Assembly: GCA_039584255.1 (NCBI GenBank)
Contig: JBDGYE010000002.1
Location: forward strand, 18,081 to 82,080
Direction: 5' to 3'
From: JBDGYE01 sp039584255
GTDB lineage: Bacteria > Gemmatimonadota > Gemmatimonadetes > Palauibacterales > Palauibacteraceae
DNA length: 64,000 nucleotides
Shown here piece after piece: positions 53,388 to 63,255 of the stretch (the first letter of the stretch is position 1; each line of letters opens with the position of its first letter). A program made the position numbers and the translations under genes. Below the pieces are notes generated by a model. That model searched no databases. It was not told the DNA's origin and was given only the letters and a program-made list of their open reading frames with translations.

Positions 53388-53840
53388 TCACACCCACATC
53401 TCCTCGAACATGAGATACTGTGACTCTCGCATGCCCAACGATCGGTAGGTGGCCTGCGCCGGCCCGTTGTCGCGCTCTACATAGAGGCGCAGGCCGATAG
53501 CTCCCTGCTCACGCGCCGTCTCCTGCACCTGCAAATGGAGTCGACGGTACACGCCCTCCCGACGGTAGCGCTTCGAGACGTAGACACTCTGGAGCCACCA
53601 GACGTATCCATTGCGCCAGTCGCTCCATTCCGTCGTGACCGCAACCTGTCCGACGAGCTCGCCCTCGGTCTCCGCCACGAAGTAACGTCCCTTCTTGGGA
53701 TCGGCCAGCAACTTCTCCACACCCTTTGTCACCACTCGCTGATCGAGTTCCCGTCCCTCTGTTTCCCGCGCCATCGCCCGGTTGAAGAGCACGATGCGAT
53801 CGCGGTCGTCCCGCACGGCTTCTCGGATCAGCAGAGACAT
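53388..53840 (-). CDS. GNAT-family N-acetyltransferase
   Basis: 150 residues. The acetyl-CoA-binding core is visible: VWWLQSVYVSKRYRREGVYR, with R-R-x-G-x-Y in the place of the Q/R-x2-G-x-G/A motif, then LRLYVERDNGPAQATYRSLG. The substrate is unknown. I chose the ATG at 53840, where MSLLIREAVRDDRD is a typical GNAT start, over an ATG 13 codons upstream. Confidence 0.87.
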   Translation of the reverse strand: MSLLIREAVRDDRDRIVLFNRAMARETEGRELDQRVVTKGVEKLLADPKKGRYFVAETEGELVGQVAVTTEWSDWRNGYVWWLQSVYVSKRYRREGVYRRLHLQVQETAREQGAIGLRLYVERDNGPAQATYRSLGMRESQYLMFEEMWV

Positions 53841-54311
53841 CGGATCACCTCGGGTTCGCCTGGTGTCGCCGAAGAGCAATTCTCACAGGTCCTGCGTCAT
53901 GCCGCAAATCGGGACGCCAGCCGGGGAAGCCCAGGGCCGCCTCTACGGTCTCCGCCTCGACGAGTCCTGCCCGGGAGACGACGGATTCGCCTTTGGCGCC
54001 TTATCTTGCGGGATACCACATCCCTTGGCGTCTCACCATGGCGCCGGTTACGAAGAACTCAGTCTACGGTCTTGAAGGCACCCCAGTTCACGCTCAATAC
54101 TGTCCACATCGACGCCTATTTCTGCACCTTTTCGACCGTAGCGGACCGCCGATTCGAGTGGTTCCGTGGAGTTCTGGCCTGTCTCCGCGCCTTCTTCTCA
54201 GACAATTCGAACCAGTGGCGTGCCATAGGTGCACCTACGGCACACGCCTTGCTCAACACCGGGGCGTGAGGTTCCGCAGCACGAGCGGGACGGCGCCACG
54301 GAAGGGTCAAC
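53841..54311. other. 471-base gap between divergent genes
   Basis: It separates the GNAT gene and the diguanylate cyclase gene. I see no convincing coding frame, RNA fold or long repeat; the + strand is open in places but without family resemblance. It probably holds promoters for both sides. Confidence 0.4.
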
Positions 54312-55472
54312 TTGAACCATCTCGGAACAGCCTGGCGGCGCTTCTGGAAGCCGCCACAGGAGTCTCTACTGCAGTCCGGCGGCGCGGGCGAAATCTCCAT
54401 CGCCCGCACGCGTCTCGCTTTCGCCGTGGCCTTTCTGTCCTTGGCGGTCTGGGGATACCTCCTCGATTCCACTTCTCTGGCCGCCAGAGTGTACCTCGCT
54501 GCCGGCCTGACCGCCCTTCCGATCGCCGTTCTCGTCTACATCATCGTGAGGCAGGTCGTCTACCGCTGGTGGATCGGCTACGTGACCAGCGTACTCGACG
54601 TGACAATGGTGACGACGGCCCTGGCGGCGTTCCTCTTCGCCGGGAGCCCGCACGCCGCTGTGAACAGCCTCGTGTTGTATCCGATCTACCTTCTCGCCCT
54701 GGCAGCCACCGTGATGCGGCTGGACCATCGTGCCTGTGCACTTGCGGGCTTCGCGGCCGCTGCCCAGTACGGCACGCTGGTGGCAACAGCCGCCAGCGGC
54801 TGGGATATGAACAGCGCCGACTTCCACCCCTACGTCTACGGGCTATTCAGCCTCGGAGACCAGCTTGTGCGGATCATGCTGCTCATGGGGATGGGGATCA
54901 TCGGGACCGTCGTCAACCTGCGCATGCGGAGGCCGCACATCCTGTCCGCTGCCGACTCGCTTACCGGTCTCATGAACCGTCGCACGTTCGAAGAGAGGTG
55001 GGCGGGAGAAGCAGCCCGGGCCCGACGCTACGGCAGGCCGATCTCAGTCGCCGCCATCGACATCGACTACTTCAAGCAGTTCAACGACACGTACGGTCAT
55101 GCGGCAGGGGACCTTGCCCTCCGCTCCGTGTCCAGGGTGATCCGGAATCGTGTTCGCGCTCAGGACTTCGTAGCCCGAATCGGTGGCGAGGAGTTCGTGG
55201 TAGCACTGCCCGAGACGCCTGCTGCCAGCGCGGTCGACATGGCGGAGAACCTGCGAAAGGCGGTGGCGGCCCACGCCATCAGCATCCCGGCCACCCGCAC
55301 TCCGGTGAGCGTCACCATCAGCATCGGTGTGGCCAGCTGGCCGGAGCACGGCGAGGAGATCTCGCGGCTGCTCGAGCGCGCCGACAACAGGCTGTACGAG
55401 GCGAAGCTGGCTGGCCGGGACCAGGTGAAGGGACCCGTGGCGGTTTCGGTCGAGATCCCCGCAGCTGTGTGA
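54312..55472 (+). CDS. membrane-bound diguanylate cyclase
   Basis: 386 residues from TTG at 54312 after GGAAGGG. About six membrane helices (38-205) form an input domain of unknown ligand. The GGDEF domain (about 215-380) has an active A-site GGEEF at 291-295 and an intact inhibitory I-site R282-x2-D285. It should make c-di-GMP and be feedback-inhibited. No EAL domain. Convergent with the M50B gene, 21 bases apart. Confidence 0.92.
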   Translation: MNHLGTAWRRFWKPPQESLLQSGGAGEISIARTRLAFAVAFLSLAVWGYLLDSTSLAARVYLAAGLTALPIAVLVYIIVRQVVYRWWIGYVTSVLDVTMVTTALAAFLFAGSPHAAVNSLVLYPIYLLALAATVMRLDHRACALAGFAAAAQYGTLVATAASGWDMNSADFHPYVYGLFSLGDQLVRIMLLMGMGIIGTVVNLRMRRPHILSAADSLTGLMNRRTFEERWAGEAARARRYGRPISVAAIDIDYFKQFNDTYGHAAGDLALRSVSRVIRNRVRAQDFVARIGGEEFVVALPETPAASAVDMAENLRKAVAAHAISIPATRTPVSVTISIGVASWPEHGEEISRLLERADNRLYEAKLAGRDQVKGPVAVSVEIPAAV

Positions 55473-55493
55473 AGAGGCTCGTGGGGGCTTCAG

Positions 55494-56195
55494 CTATGCC
55501 TCACGCAGGAGCCAGCGTACCAGAAGCCAGCTCACAGCCAACCCCGCAGCGATCCACAGCAGTCCCCAGAACAGGGTAGGTGCGCCCGTGAGCTCGGACA
55601 GCAGCCGCGCGTCCGACGGGAGCTCGGGTCTGTCCAGCACGTCGCTCTTGATGTCCAGAATGGCGTAGAGACAGCTGGTGAGTCCGAGAACCGAGAGGAT
55701 GCCTGAGTTTACCACCGGTGTGCCGTACCTTGCGGCCAGAAGGAGTACGCCCCCCGCTCCCAGCGCGAATCCCAGACCGAACGCGCCCCGGATGTAGAGA
55801 GCGCTGAGCACGATGATGGCCGCGCCTATGAAGCCGGTCACCCAGGGCGACCAGCTTCGTGCACGGCGGGCCAGCACGAGCAGAAGGGCTCCCCATCCGA
55901 GGCTTCCCAGGTATCCGGCCGACAGCGTCAAGAACGCATTCCCTCCGCCGCAATAGCACGCGCCGCCCTGGTCGGCGGTGATCACTATGCGCTCGATGCT
56001 CCCGCCCGTGGCGACCGCCATCAGGCCATGGCTGATCTCGTGCAGGAGGACCACGAAGATCTTCAGCGGGGCGACCGGCAGGGTGTCCCACAGCAGCCAC
56101 AAGGCGACGAAGAAGGCTACGAATCCTAGGATCAGCCAGATCCTGCTGCCCCCGGATCCACGCCGGACACGTGCCTTACGCTTTCCGCTGGCCAC
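55494..56195 (-). CDS. M50B-type membrane metallopeptidase
   Basis: 233 residues. A basic N-terminus, five to six membrane segments and the zinc site HEISH in LKIFVVLLHEISHGLMA (about 46-62), followed by TGGSIERIVI. This is the peptidase M50B family also seen in Actinobacteria and Bacteroidota. The segment ACYCGGGNAFL is unusual, with two cysteines that might bind a metal. The substrate is unknown. Confidence 0.82.
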   Translation of the reverse strand: MASGKRKARVRRGSGGSRIWLILGFVAFFVALWLLWDTLPVAPLKIFVVLLHEISHGLMAVATGGSIERIVITADQGGACYCGGGNAFLTLSAGYLGSLGWGALLLVLARRARSWSPWVTGFIGAAIIVLSALYIRGAFGLGFALGAGGVLLLAARYGTPVVNSGILSVLGLTSCLYAILDIKSDVLDRPELPSDARLLSELTGAPTLFWGLLWIAAGLAVSWLLVRWLLREA

Positions 56196-56447
56196 GCTGT
56201 GGCCCCTCCTTGGATTACGGTGACCAGATTCACGGCTTCCGCGGCCGCTCCGCCTTACACCCGATTCCTAGCCGACGCCGCTCAACATACCCTGGCGCGC
56301 CGACGCTAACGACAGCAAGGGTCTCCCGGTCCGCCATTCCCACGGTCGCGGTCTCGAATACTGGCGGATATTTTGGCTCATAAGCTCCGAATCGATGGCC
56401 ATCCGCCTGCCCGGCCGTCGAGCAGTCTACTGGCGGAAGGCACAATC

Positions 56448-57935
56448 GTGAGAATCCTCCAGGTTGCCAGCGAGGCCGTTCCCTTCGCCAAGTCGGGCGG
56501 CCTGGGCGACGTGGTTGGCGCCCTCAGCGGCTACCTGGCTTCGCGCGGGCACGAGGTGGCTCTGTATCTGCCTTTGTACCGGGAGACCCGGCAGGCGGGA
56601 TACGAGTCCGTCGAAGAGCTGCTGAGTCTCGAGGCCGGAGTCGCCGGGCGTGACCCGGTATCGATCCGGGTGCAGACGGAGTCGATCGCGGGGGTGGAGG
56701 TGAGGCTGATCGACGCGCCGCGGCTGTTCGACCGCGAAGGCCTGTATGGCACGCCCCGTGGCGACCACCCGGACAACGCGGAGCGCTTCTCGACGCTGGT
56801 AAGGGCGGCGCTGGCGGCGACGGCACGCGAAGAGGTAGCCCCCGACGTGATCCACTGTCACGACTGGCAGGCTGCACTGGCACCGGTCTACCTGAAAGCG
56901 GGGGGGGCGGCAGATCCGGTCGCCGGGCTCGGAGATATGCCGGTCCTGCTCACTCTTCACAACATGGCGTACCAGGGAGTCTTTCCGGTCGACGCGCTGG
57001 AGGACGTCGGGCTGCCGGAAGGGCTGGCATCCGCGAACGCTCTGGGCATCTACGGACAGGTGAGCTTCCTCAAGGGAGGGCTGATATACGCCGACCGTGT
57101 GTCAACCGTGAGCCCTACCTACGCACGCGAGATCGCCACCCCGGAGTTTGGGTTCGGTCTCGAGGACCTCATCTCGGATATGGCCCCGCCGGTCAAGGGC
57201 ATCCTGAACGGAATAGACACGACGACCTGGAGCCCGGCCACGGATCGACTCATACCCGCGTGCTTCGACCGCGACGACTTGGGCGGCAAGGCGGAGTGCA
57301 AGCGCGCCCTGCAGGAGGAGTTCGGACTCACCGCCGCTCCGAAGACGCCCCTGTTCGGGATGGTCTCGAGGCTGGTGGACCAGAAGGGCCTCGGACTTGT
57401 AACGCAGCTCGGCTCGAAGCTCGCGGGCCGGCCCGCACAGTTCGTCTTTCTGGGGACGGGCGAGAAACGGCTCGAGAGCCTTCTGCGCCGCCTGGCGAGA
57501 GAGAACCGTAACGTGGCGATCCGCGTGGCGTTCTCCGAGAGGCTGGCGCATCTGATAGAGGCGGGCGCGGACTTCTTTCTGATGCCCTCCGCCTTCGAGC
57601 CGTGCGGCCTGAACCAGATGATCAGCCAGGCGTACGGCACTCTGCCGGTCGTGCACCGGGTCGGGGGGCTGGCCGACAGCGTTGTCGACTCGACGCCTGA
57701 GGCGATCGACGCGGGAGACGCGACCGGCGTCGTGTTCGACGAGTACTCAGCCGCCGGTCTTGCGTCGGCGCTGGACTCCGCGCTCGATCTCTACCGGCAG
57801 CCCGAGGTCATGCTGCGGATCATACGGACGGCAATGGGACAGGACTTCTCCTGGTCGGCCAGCGGCCGGCGTTACGAGCAGCTGTACCGGGAGATGGCGA
57901 GGCGAGGCTCGAGAAGGGAGAGTGCGCACCGATGA
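56448..57935 (+). CDS. glgA: glycogen synthase (ADP-glucose)
   Basis: 495 residues from GTG at 56448, with GGAAGG 8 bases upstream; an in-frame ATG at 56373 would add a non-conserved leader. It extends alpha-1,4-glucan from ADP-glucose. The GT5 motif KSGGL is at 15-19, followed by HDWQAALAP and FEPCGLNQMISQAYGTLPVV near the C-terminus. It overlaps glgC by 4 bases (ATGA). Confidence 0.95.
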   Translation: MRILQVASEAVPFAKSGGLGDVVGALSGYLASRGHEVALYLPLYRETRQAGYESVEELLSLEAGVAGRDPVSIRVQTESIAGVEVRLIDAPRLFDREGLYGTPRGDHPDNAERFSTLVRAALAATAREEVAPDVIHCHDWQAALAPVYLKAGGAADPVAGLGDMPVLLTLHNMAYQGVFPVDALEDVGLPEGLASANALGIYGQVSFLKGGLIYADRVSTVSPTYAREIATPEFGFGLEDLISDMAPPVKGILNGIDTTTWSPATDRLIPACFDRDDLGGKAECKRALQEEFGLTAAPKTPLFGMVSRLVDQKGLGLVTQLGSKLAGRPAQFVFLGTGEKRLESLLRRLARENRNVAIRVAFSERLAHLIEAGADFFLMPSAFEPCGLNQMISQAYGTLPVVHRVGGLADSVVDSTPEAIDAGDATGVVFDEYSAAGLASALDSALDLYRQPEVMLRIIRTAMGQDFSWSASGRRYEQLYREMARRGSRRESAHR

Positions 57936-59155
57936 GGGGGGATCTGCGGGTTCTGGGCCTGGTCATGGCTGGCGGCGAGGGACGCAGGCTGATGCCGCTC
58001 ACGGAGGAACGGAGCAAACCATCGGTGCCCTTCGGCGGGAGCTATCGAATCGTCGATTTCGTCCTGTCCAGCCTGCTGAACTCCGGCATCTACTCCACTT
58101 TCGTCCTGGTACAGTACCGGTCGCAGTCGCTGATTCACCACCTCCGCGAAGGGTGGAGGCTCAGCACGCCGCACCCGGACGACTTCCTGACCGTAGTTCC
58201 GCCCCAGATGAGGGTGGGGAAGACGTGGTATCGGGGGACGGCCGATGCCGTCTATCAGAACTTCAACCTGATATACGACTACCGGCCGGACCTCATCGCC
58301 GTCTTCGGCGCCGATCACATCTACCGCATGCACATAGGCCACATGATCTGGTTTCACCGGAAGAAGAGGGCCGACCTCAGCGTGGCCATGTTACCGGCTC
58401 CGGTGGACGAGGCGAGCGACTTCGGAGTGGCGGAGGCCGCTCCTGACGATACGATAGTGGCCTGGAAGGAGAAGCCCGCCGATCCACCGGCGATGCCTGG
58501 CAGGCCCGGTTGGGCGTACTCGTCCATGGGCAACTACATCTTCGAGCCCGGGGCGCTGGTGAACGTCCTGAAGCGCGTGGTGGAGGAAGACCTGGAGCCC
58601 GACTTCGGCAAGACGATCGTTCCACTGATGGTGGATGACCCGGAGTACAGGGTCTGCGCCTACGACTTCAGCCGCAACGAGGTGCCCGGCGTCAAGCCGT
58701 ACGAGGAGCACGGGTACTGGCGAGACGTGGGAACGCTGCAGAGCTACTGGTCGGCTCACATGGACCTGCTCGGTCCCGAGCCACGATTCGACCTCAACAA
58801 CCGCCGCTGGCCGATTCACTCCCAGGCGTACCACAGGTCGAGCCCGCGCATCCTCTCCGGAACCGTCGAGGACTGCTCGCTCGGAGTCGGGACCGTCGTG
58901 CGCGGGGCGCGTATCGTTCGCTCGGTCATCGGTCGTGACACGGTCGTCGATGCGGGAGCGGAGATCGTCGATTCTATCGTGATGGACCACTGCAACGTCG
59001 GCCGCGGAGTCAGGATTCACCGCGGCATCGTCGACCGCTACAACTTCCTTCAAGAAGGTGAGGTCGTAGCAGCGGGCGCTCCGACGGAACGAACCGACGC
59101 CACGGTGGAGGGCGACCTGATGGTCATCCCGCGGGGCCGAACGCGGCCGATCTGA
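57932..59155 (+). CDS. glgC: glucose-1-phosphate adenylyltransferase
   Basis: 407 residues. It makes ADP-glucose, the first step of glycogen synthesis. The nucleotidyltransferase start is AGGEGRRLMPLTEERSKPSV, with FGGSYRIVDFVLSS and the FGADHIYRM segment. The left-handed beta-helix is at the end (SVIGRDTVVDAGAEIVDSIV). It supplies GlgA, with which it overlaps. Branching and debranching enzymes are not in the window. Confidence 0.96.
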   Translation: MRGDLRVLGLVMAGGEGRRLMPLTEERSKPSVPFGGSYRIVDFVLSSLLNSGIYSTFVLVQYRSQSLIHHLREGWRLSTPHPDDFLTVVPPQMRVGKTWYRGTADAVYQNFNLIYDYRPDLIAVFGADHIYRMHIGHMIWFHRKKRADLSVAMLPAPVDEASDFGVAEAAPDDTIVAWKEKPADPPAMPGRPGWAYSSMGNYIFEPGALVNVLKRVVEEDLEPDFGKTIVPLMVDDPEYRVCAYDFSRNEVPGVKPYEEHGYWRDVGTLQSYWSAHMDLLGPEPRFDLNNRRWPIHSQAYHRSSPRILSGTVEDCSLGVGTVVRGARIVRSVIGRDTVVDAGAEIVDSIVMDHCNVGRGVRIHRGIVDRYNFLQEGEVVAAGAPTERTDATVEGDLMVIPRGRTRPI

Positions 59156-59182
59156 GGAACCGCGGCTCGCGGCCGTCGTGTT

Positions 59183-60190
59183 CTAGAGTAGGATCAGCAG
59201 GACGGCGGCGCAGACGAGCAGACCGGTGATCGCCAGGGCCGGGAACCGGTGCTCGTATCGGGCCCTGCTCGCCGCGAACACGGCCAGGAAGAGAGCTAGG
59301 ACCCCATACACTCCCACCAGGGCACCCCTCCACAGGCGGCTGTCCGGATATAGAAGCACCGCGACACCGGCGACCAGGGTCCCGATGAAGAGAATACGCT
59401 CCGTGACGGCTTCCTCTACCCTGGGACGCCGCGTTGCGGGAAGACGTCCTGCCAGGGCCAGGATCAGGAGCAGAGCCGTCGAAACGGTGATGGCCGCGAG
59501 CCACCCGATTCGCGCGGGCGAGCCGCCTGGCACCAAGGCATCCGAGAGCGCGGCAAAGGCCAGCGAGATCAGTGAAACCGCGCCAAAAGCGTATATGCCG
59601 AATGCGATGAAGCGACCGATTACGAGATTCGCGAAGAAGGTCGCCGGGGCGTCGCGCCGGAACCGGAGGGCCGGCACCGAGTCCAGGTCGTTACGCCTGA
59701 CGAGGACGGGCGGCCAGCGTCCGATGGTCGCCGCGCGGAGCACCGCCTCGGCTTCGGTTCGAATGTGCGTCGCCGCCTCTTCCTCCAGCAGCCCCTTCCG
59801 GACGGCCTCATCCAACTCGTCTTCATCCAGCAGACGCGGAGTGCCACCGGCCGGCTGCCACACGTCCAGATAGAGGTCCGTCAGCCGCCAGCAGTCCGTG
59901 TGCAGAGCCGGGGGCTGGACGAAGTTCGTGTAGTAACCCAGGTGCTCTCCGGCCGGGTCGTAGACCGATGCCACCTCGTACGGACGTCCCGCGAAGACGA
60001 ACCACAGAATCGCGCCTCCTGGCTCCACTTCGATCTCGCCGATGCGCAGCAGTGGCGAGTCGGGTCCGCGTGCCATCAGGCTGATCTTGCAGTCCGGGCC
60101 GTCGTGGAGGAGTTCCTGGCTATAGCGCTCCACGTCTGAGGGTAGACGCGTGTAGACGATTTCGACCGTCGGAGATCCGGGGGAGTACAA
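59183..60190 (-). CDS. DUF402 domain fused to a membrane domain
   Basis: 335 residues. The N-terminal half (about 55-150) resembles DUF402/FomD: YYTNFVQPPALHTDCWRLTD, LYLDVW and LLDEDELDEAVRKGLL; that family has acted as nucleotide phosphatases. The C-terminal half (about 185-335) has four to five membrane helices. Such a fusion was not known to me. There is no signal peptide. Convergent with glgC and 46 bases past the fadJ stop. Confidence 0.68.
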   Translation of the reverse strand: MYSPGSPTVEIVYTRLPSDVERYSQELLHDGPDCKISLMARGPDSPLLRIGEIEVEPGGAILWFVFAGRPYEVASVYDPAGEHLGYYTNFVQPPALHTDCWRLTDLYLDVWQPAGGTPRLLDEDELDEAVRKGLLEEEAATHIRTEAEAVLRAATIGRWPPVLVRRNDLDSVPALRFRRDAPATFFANLVIGRFIAFGIYAFGAVSLISLAFAALSDALVPGGSPARIGWLAAITVSTALLLILALAGRLPATRRPRVEEAVTERILFIGTLVAGVAVLLYPDSRLWRGALVGVYGVLALFLAVFAASRARYEHRFPALAITGLLVCAAVLLILL

Positions 60191-60236
60191 GGTCTCCGAA
60201 GCGGCCCTCGGGCCCGTCCGCCAGGGAAGAAGACGC

Positions 60237-62405
60237 CTACGAAGAATGGGTAAACGTCTGGTCTTGCTCCGCCATCTTCCCGAGCAGCGGAGCGGGGGAG
60301 AATCTCTTGCCGAGAGCCTCTAGGTAGCCTGCCAGCCCTTGGTGGATCGTCTTCACGCCCTCCGCGTCTGCCCATCTCAGCAGGCCGCCACGGAAGGGAG
60401 GGAATCCCGTTCCCATCACCATCGCGAGGTCCACCTCATCCGCCCCGGCCACTATCTGCTCTTCGAGGGCCAACGCGGCTTCGTTGACCATGAGGTAGAG
60501 GCACCGTTTCGCAATCTCCTGCGATCCTACCTTCACCCGGGATCCGACCTCGCTCTGCATCAGGCGGCTCAGCGTGGGGTCCGGCCCCTTGCTCTTTCCG
60601 CCGTCGTACAGGTAGAAGCCACGATCGTTCTTCCTGCCCAGTCGCCCGTCTTCGATCATGCGGTCGATCAGGCCAGACGGCTCCAGCCGCGGGCCGAGGG
60701 CGGCCGCCATTTCGCGGCTGGCATGGAGAGCGATGTCCAGTCCGATCTCGTCCAGCAGACGGCACGGCCCCATCGGCATGCCAAACGCCGTGAGCGCGGC
60801 ATCGATCTCCTGGACGGAGTACTCGTCCTCCAGCAAGTGGCCGACCTCGTTGAGGTACGGTCCCAGGAGACGGTTCACCAGGAACCCTGGCCGGTCGGCC
60901 ACGATAACCGGCGTCTTGCCGAGGTCCAGAGCGAAGCCGAAGACTGTCGCCAGCGCATCGGAAGCGGTGCGATCCGACGTCACCACCTCGACCAGCGGCA
61001 TCTTGTGCACGGGGTTGAAGAAATGGAGGCCGACCAGCCGCTCGGGCCGATCGAGCTTCGACGCCATCTCGCTTACCGAGAGCGAGCTGGTGTTGGTGGC
61101 GAGTACGGTGGATTCGTCTGTCCGTCCCTCCACATCTCGCAGAACCTGCTGCTTGACGGGCATGAGCTCGACCACCGCCTCGATGGCCACGTCCGTCTCG
61201 TCGAATCCCTCGTAGTCCAGGGTGCCGGTAATGAGGGCGAACCGGAGGCTCGCTTCCTCCTCTGTGAAGACGCCCCGTGAGGCGGCCTTCTTGAGCAGCG
61301 AACTCGCGTGTCGGAGCCCTGAATCCAGGGCGCCCTGGTCGATGTCCTTGAGGAGCACCGGCACTTCGTGGGCCGCTATGAGCTCGGCGATCGCCCCGCC
61401 CATTACCCCAGCTCCCAGGACGGCCGCGCGGTGCACTGGCCGGCGGGCTTCCAGATCCGCCGCAGGCACTGCTCTCTTCGCTCCCTGCCCGAGGAGGAAG
61501 ACCCTGACCAGGTTCCGTGAGGTTTCGCTTGCCGCGAGCTCCCCGAGGGCGGCCGCCTCCGTCGCGTACGCCTCGTCAGGCGGAAGGCCGAGGGCCTGTC
61601 GAACTACCTCGATCGCGCGTATTGGAGCCGGATAGAAACCCCGGGTCTCCGCTGCGGTCCGGCGGCGGGCCATGCGGAACAGAATGCTCCGGCCGGTGGC
61701 GGTGCCCTCGAGCAGCCGGTGTGAGAACGTGAGTCGTACGCCGCCCGGGGGGACGCTTCCCGCGAGAACCTCGGCGACGAAGGCGCTCACCTCGGCGTCG
61801 AGACGGCCGTGCTCTACGACCCGGTCCACGAGCCCTATCCGACGCGCACGTCGGGGCCGCACGGGCCTCCCCGTGAGGATGATACTCAGCGCGTTCTGAA
61901 TCCCGCACAGGCGGGGCAGCTTCACGCACCCACCGAACCCCGGTAAGATGCCGAGCCTCACCTCTGGCGACCCGATGCGTGTCCAGCTCCGATCCGAAGC
62001 GATGCGGTGGTCGCAGTGCAGGATGAGCTCCGTACCGCCGCCGACACAGATGCCGTCCACGACCGCGATGGTCGGGACTCGCAGTCTCTCGAGACGCCTG
62101 AAGATCCTCTGTCCTTCCGCGCTGGCGGCCGTCGCGGCCGCGGCGTTCGGCAGAGCAGCGATCTCCCGCACGTCGGCGCCCGCGATGAAGCTGCCTTCCT
62201 TGCCGCTTCGGATGACCAGGGCCACCAGTTGACCGTTGGCGATGCGGGACTCGAGCTCCGACAGGGTGTGGTCGAGCTGTTCCATCACGGCCGCCGACAG
62301 GAGGTTCACCGCGGAGCCCGGCTGATCGAAGACCAGCCAGCCGACGTGGTCGCGGTCGACTTCCAGAGAGAGGCCGACGTTCTCGGAGGGCCGTCGAGAG
62401 TCCAT
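60237..62405 (-). CDS. fadJ: multifunctional beta-oxidation enzyme (enoyl-CoA hydratase / 3-hydroxyacyl-CoA dehydrogenase)
   Basis: 722 residues. An N-terminal crotonase domain (about 15-200, FIAGADVREIAALPNA; GILPGFGGCVKLPR) is followed by an NAD-binding hydroxyacyl dehydrogenase domain (GAGVMGGAIAELIAAHEV) and two C-terminal helical domains (FLVNRLLGPYLNEVGHL). It does two steps of fatty-acid beta-oxidation and may act on products of phenylacetate breakdown. The ATG at 62405 is preferred over an in-frame TTG at 62435. The thiolase partner is not in the window. Confidence 0.93.
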   Translation of the reverse strand: MDSRRPSENVGLSLEVDRDHVGWLVFDQPGSAVNLLSAAVMEQLDHTLSELESRIANGQLVALVIRSGKEGSFIAGADVREIAALPNAAAATAASAEGQRIFRRLERLRVPTIAVVDGICVGGGTELILHCDHRIASDRSWTRIGSPEVRLGILPGFGGCVKLPRLCGIQNALSIILTGRPVRPRRARRIGLVDRVVEHGRLDAEVSAFVAEVLAGSVPPGGVRLTFSHRLLEGTATGRSILFRMARRRTAAETRGFYPAPIRAIEVVRQALGLPPDEAYATEAAALGELAASETSRNLVRVFLLGQGAKRAVPAADLEARRPVHRAAVLGAGVMGGAIAELIAAHEVPVLLKDIDQGALDSGLRHASSLLKKAASRGVFTEEEASLRFALITGTLDYEGFDETDVAIEAVVELMPVKQQVLRDVEGRTDESTVLATNTSSLSVSEMASKLDRPERLVGLHFFNPVHKMPLVEVVTSDRTASDALATVFGFALDLGKTPVIVADRPGFLVNRLLGPYLNEVGHLLEDEYSVQEIDAALTAFGMPMGPCRLLDEIGLDIALHASREMAAALGPRLEPSGLIDRMIEDGRLGRKNDRGFYLYDGGKSKGPDPTLSRLMQSEVGSRVKVGSQEIAKRCLYLMVNEAALALEEQIVAGADEVDLAMVMGTGFPPFRGGLLRWADAEGVKTIHQGLAGYLEALGKRFSPAPLLGKMAEQDQTFTHSS

Positions 62406-62436
62406 CAAAGGCCTACGGATAGCTCCAGAGTGCAAA

Positions 62437-62469
62437 GCCCGCGCACCGCCGGAGAGGAAGCACGCGGGC
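62437..62469 (-). terminator. weak hairpin after lipoprotein gene
   Basis: GCCCGCG (62437-62443) and CGCGGGC (62463-62469) pair over 7 bp around a 19-base loop, between the lipoprotein stop and the fadJ start; TTTGC follows on the minus strand. Confidence 0.35.
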
Positions 62470-62490
62470 CGCGTTTGACGCTCGCCAGGC

Positions 62491-63255
62491 TCAGAGCCTG
62501 ATCCGCTCCTCGCCGTTCTGACTGTCCAGCCGCAGCGTGTCGAGATCGCTGTCGACCTTCAGGTTCCAGTAGAACTCCCCTACGGGAACGCGGATCCGCG
62601 TAGTTACCCACCAGTCCCCGCCGGGAAGTCGTCGCGTCACATAGCCCGCCGCGCTGGTCGTATCCTCGTAGACCTCCCGCTTGAGCTGTGTTAGCAGATC
62701 CTGCTCGATGTCGAAATACCCCGCGTACGCCTCCTCTTCCCAGTTGTCCCTAACGATCCGGAACGAGTCGACCTGGGCCGTGACCGAGTCCTGGAGGGCG
62801 GTGAAGCGTTCGAAGAGCTCTGTCTTCTCGTTGTTCAGAGCCTGCTCGCGGCCCTCCAGACTCTCGAACTCCTCGTACTTGGACATGTACTCCCGGGTGC
62901 CCCGGGCCCGCGGATCCATCGCGTTCATCTCGTCGGAGAGAGTCTGCATCCGGTCGCGCACGCCCGACCACTCGGATTCCTTCGACCGCCACTGCTCCTG
63001 CAGCCCCCGGATTGTTGCGAAGGTGTTGAGCATGGCCTCGGGAATCTCCGGCTTCGGCGACGATGCTTCGGCGTCCAAATCGTCGAAGATGGAGTCCCGG
63101 TCGAACGGATAGAAGGTTACCGGAAGCTTCGCCTGCGGAACCGGACCTTCCGGGCCATCGGCCACAACCTGGACCGTAAGGTCCGATCCACCGCAGCCAG
63201 CAAGGGCAAAAACCGCCCCAGCCGCGATCCAGGTGGAGAGTCGATAGGTGCGCAT
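62491..63255 (-). CDS. lipoprotein with coiled coil, unknown function
   Basis: 254 residues. The signal peptide ends in a lipobox with C21 (VFALAGC). A helical coiled-coil region spans about 70-180 (MQTLSDEMNAMD, SLEGREQALNNEKTELFERF). A beta-rich end (GGDWWVTTRIRVPVGEFYWN) resembles a small C-terminal domain. It is a candidate outer- or inner-membrane lipoprotein; no family recognised. Confidence 0.75.
   Translation of the reverse strand: MRTYRLSTWIAAGAVFALAGCGGSDLTVQVVADGPEGPVPQAKLPVTFYPFDRDSIFDDLDAEASSPKPEIPEAMLNTFATIRGLQEQWRSKESEWSGVRDRMQTLSDEMNAMDPRARGTREYMSKYEEFESLEGREQALNNEKTELFERFTALQDSVTAQVDSFRIVRDNWEEEAYAGYFDIEQDLLTQLKREVYEDTTSAAGYVTRRLPGGDWWVTTRIRVPVGEFYWNLKVDSDLDTLRLDSQNGEERIRL

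Noticed and set aside
53993..55579. A 528-codon + strand frame
   Set aside because: It overlaps the diguanylate cyclase gene in another frame; Arg/Pro/His-rich, with no domain. The cyclase reading has GGEEF and the I-site.
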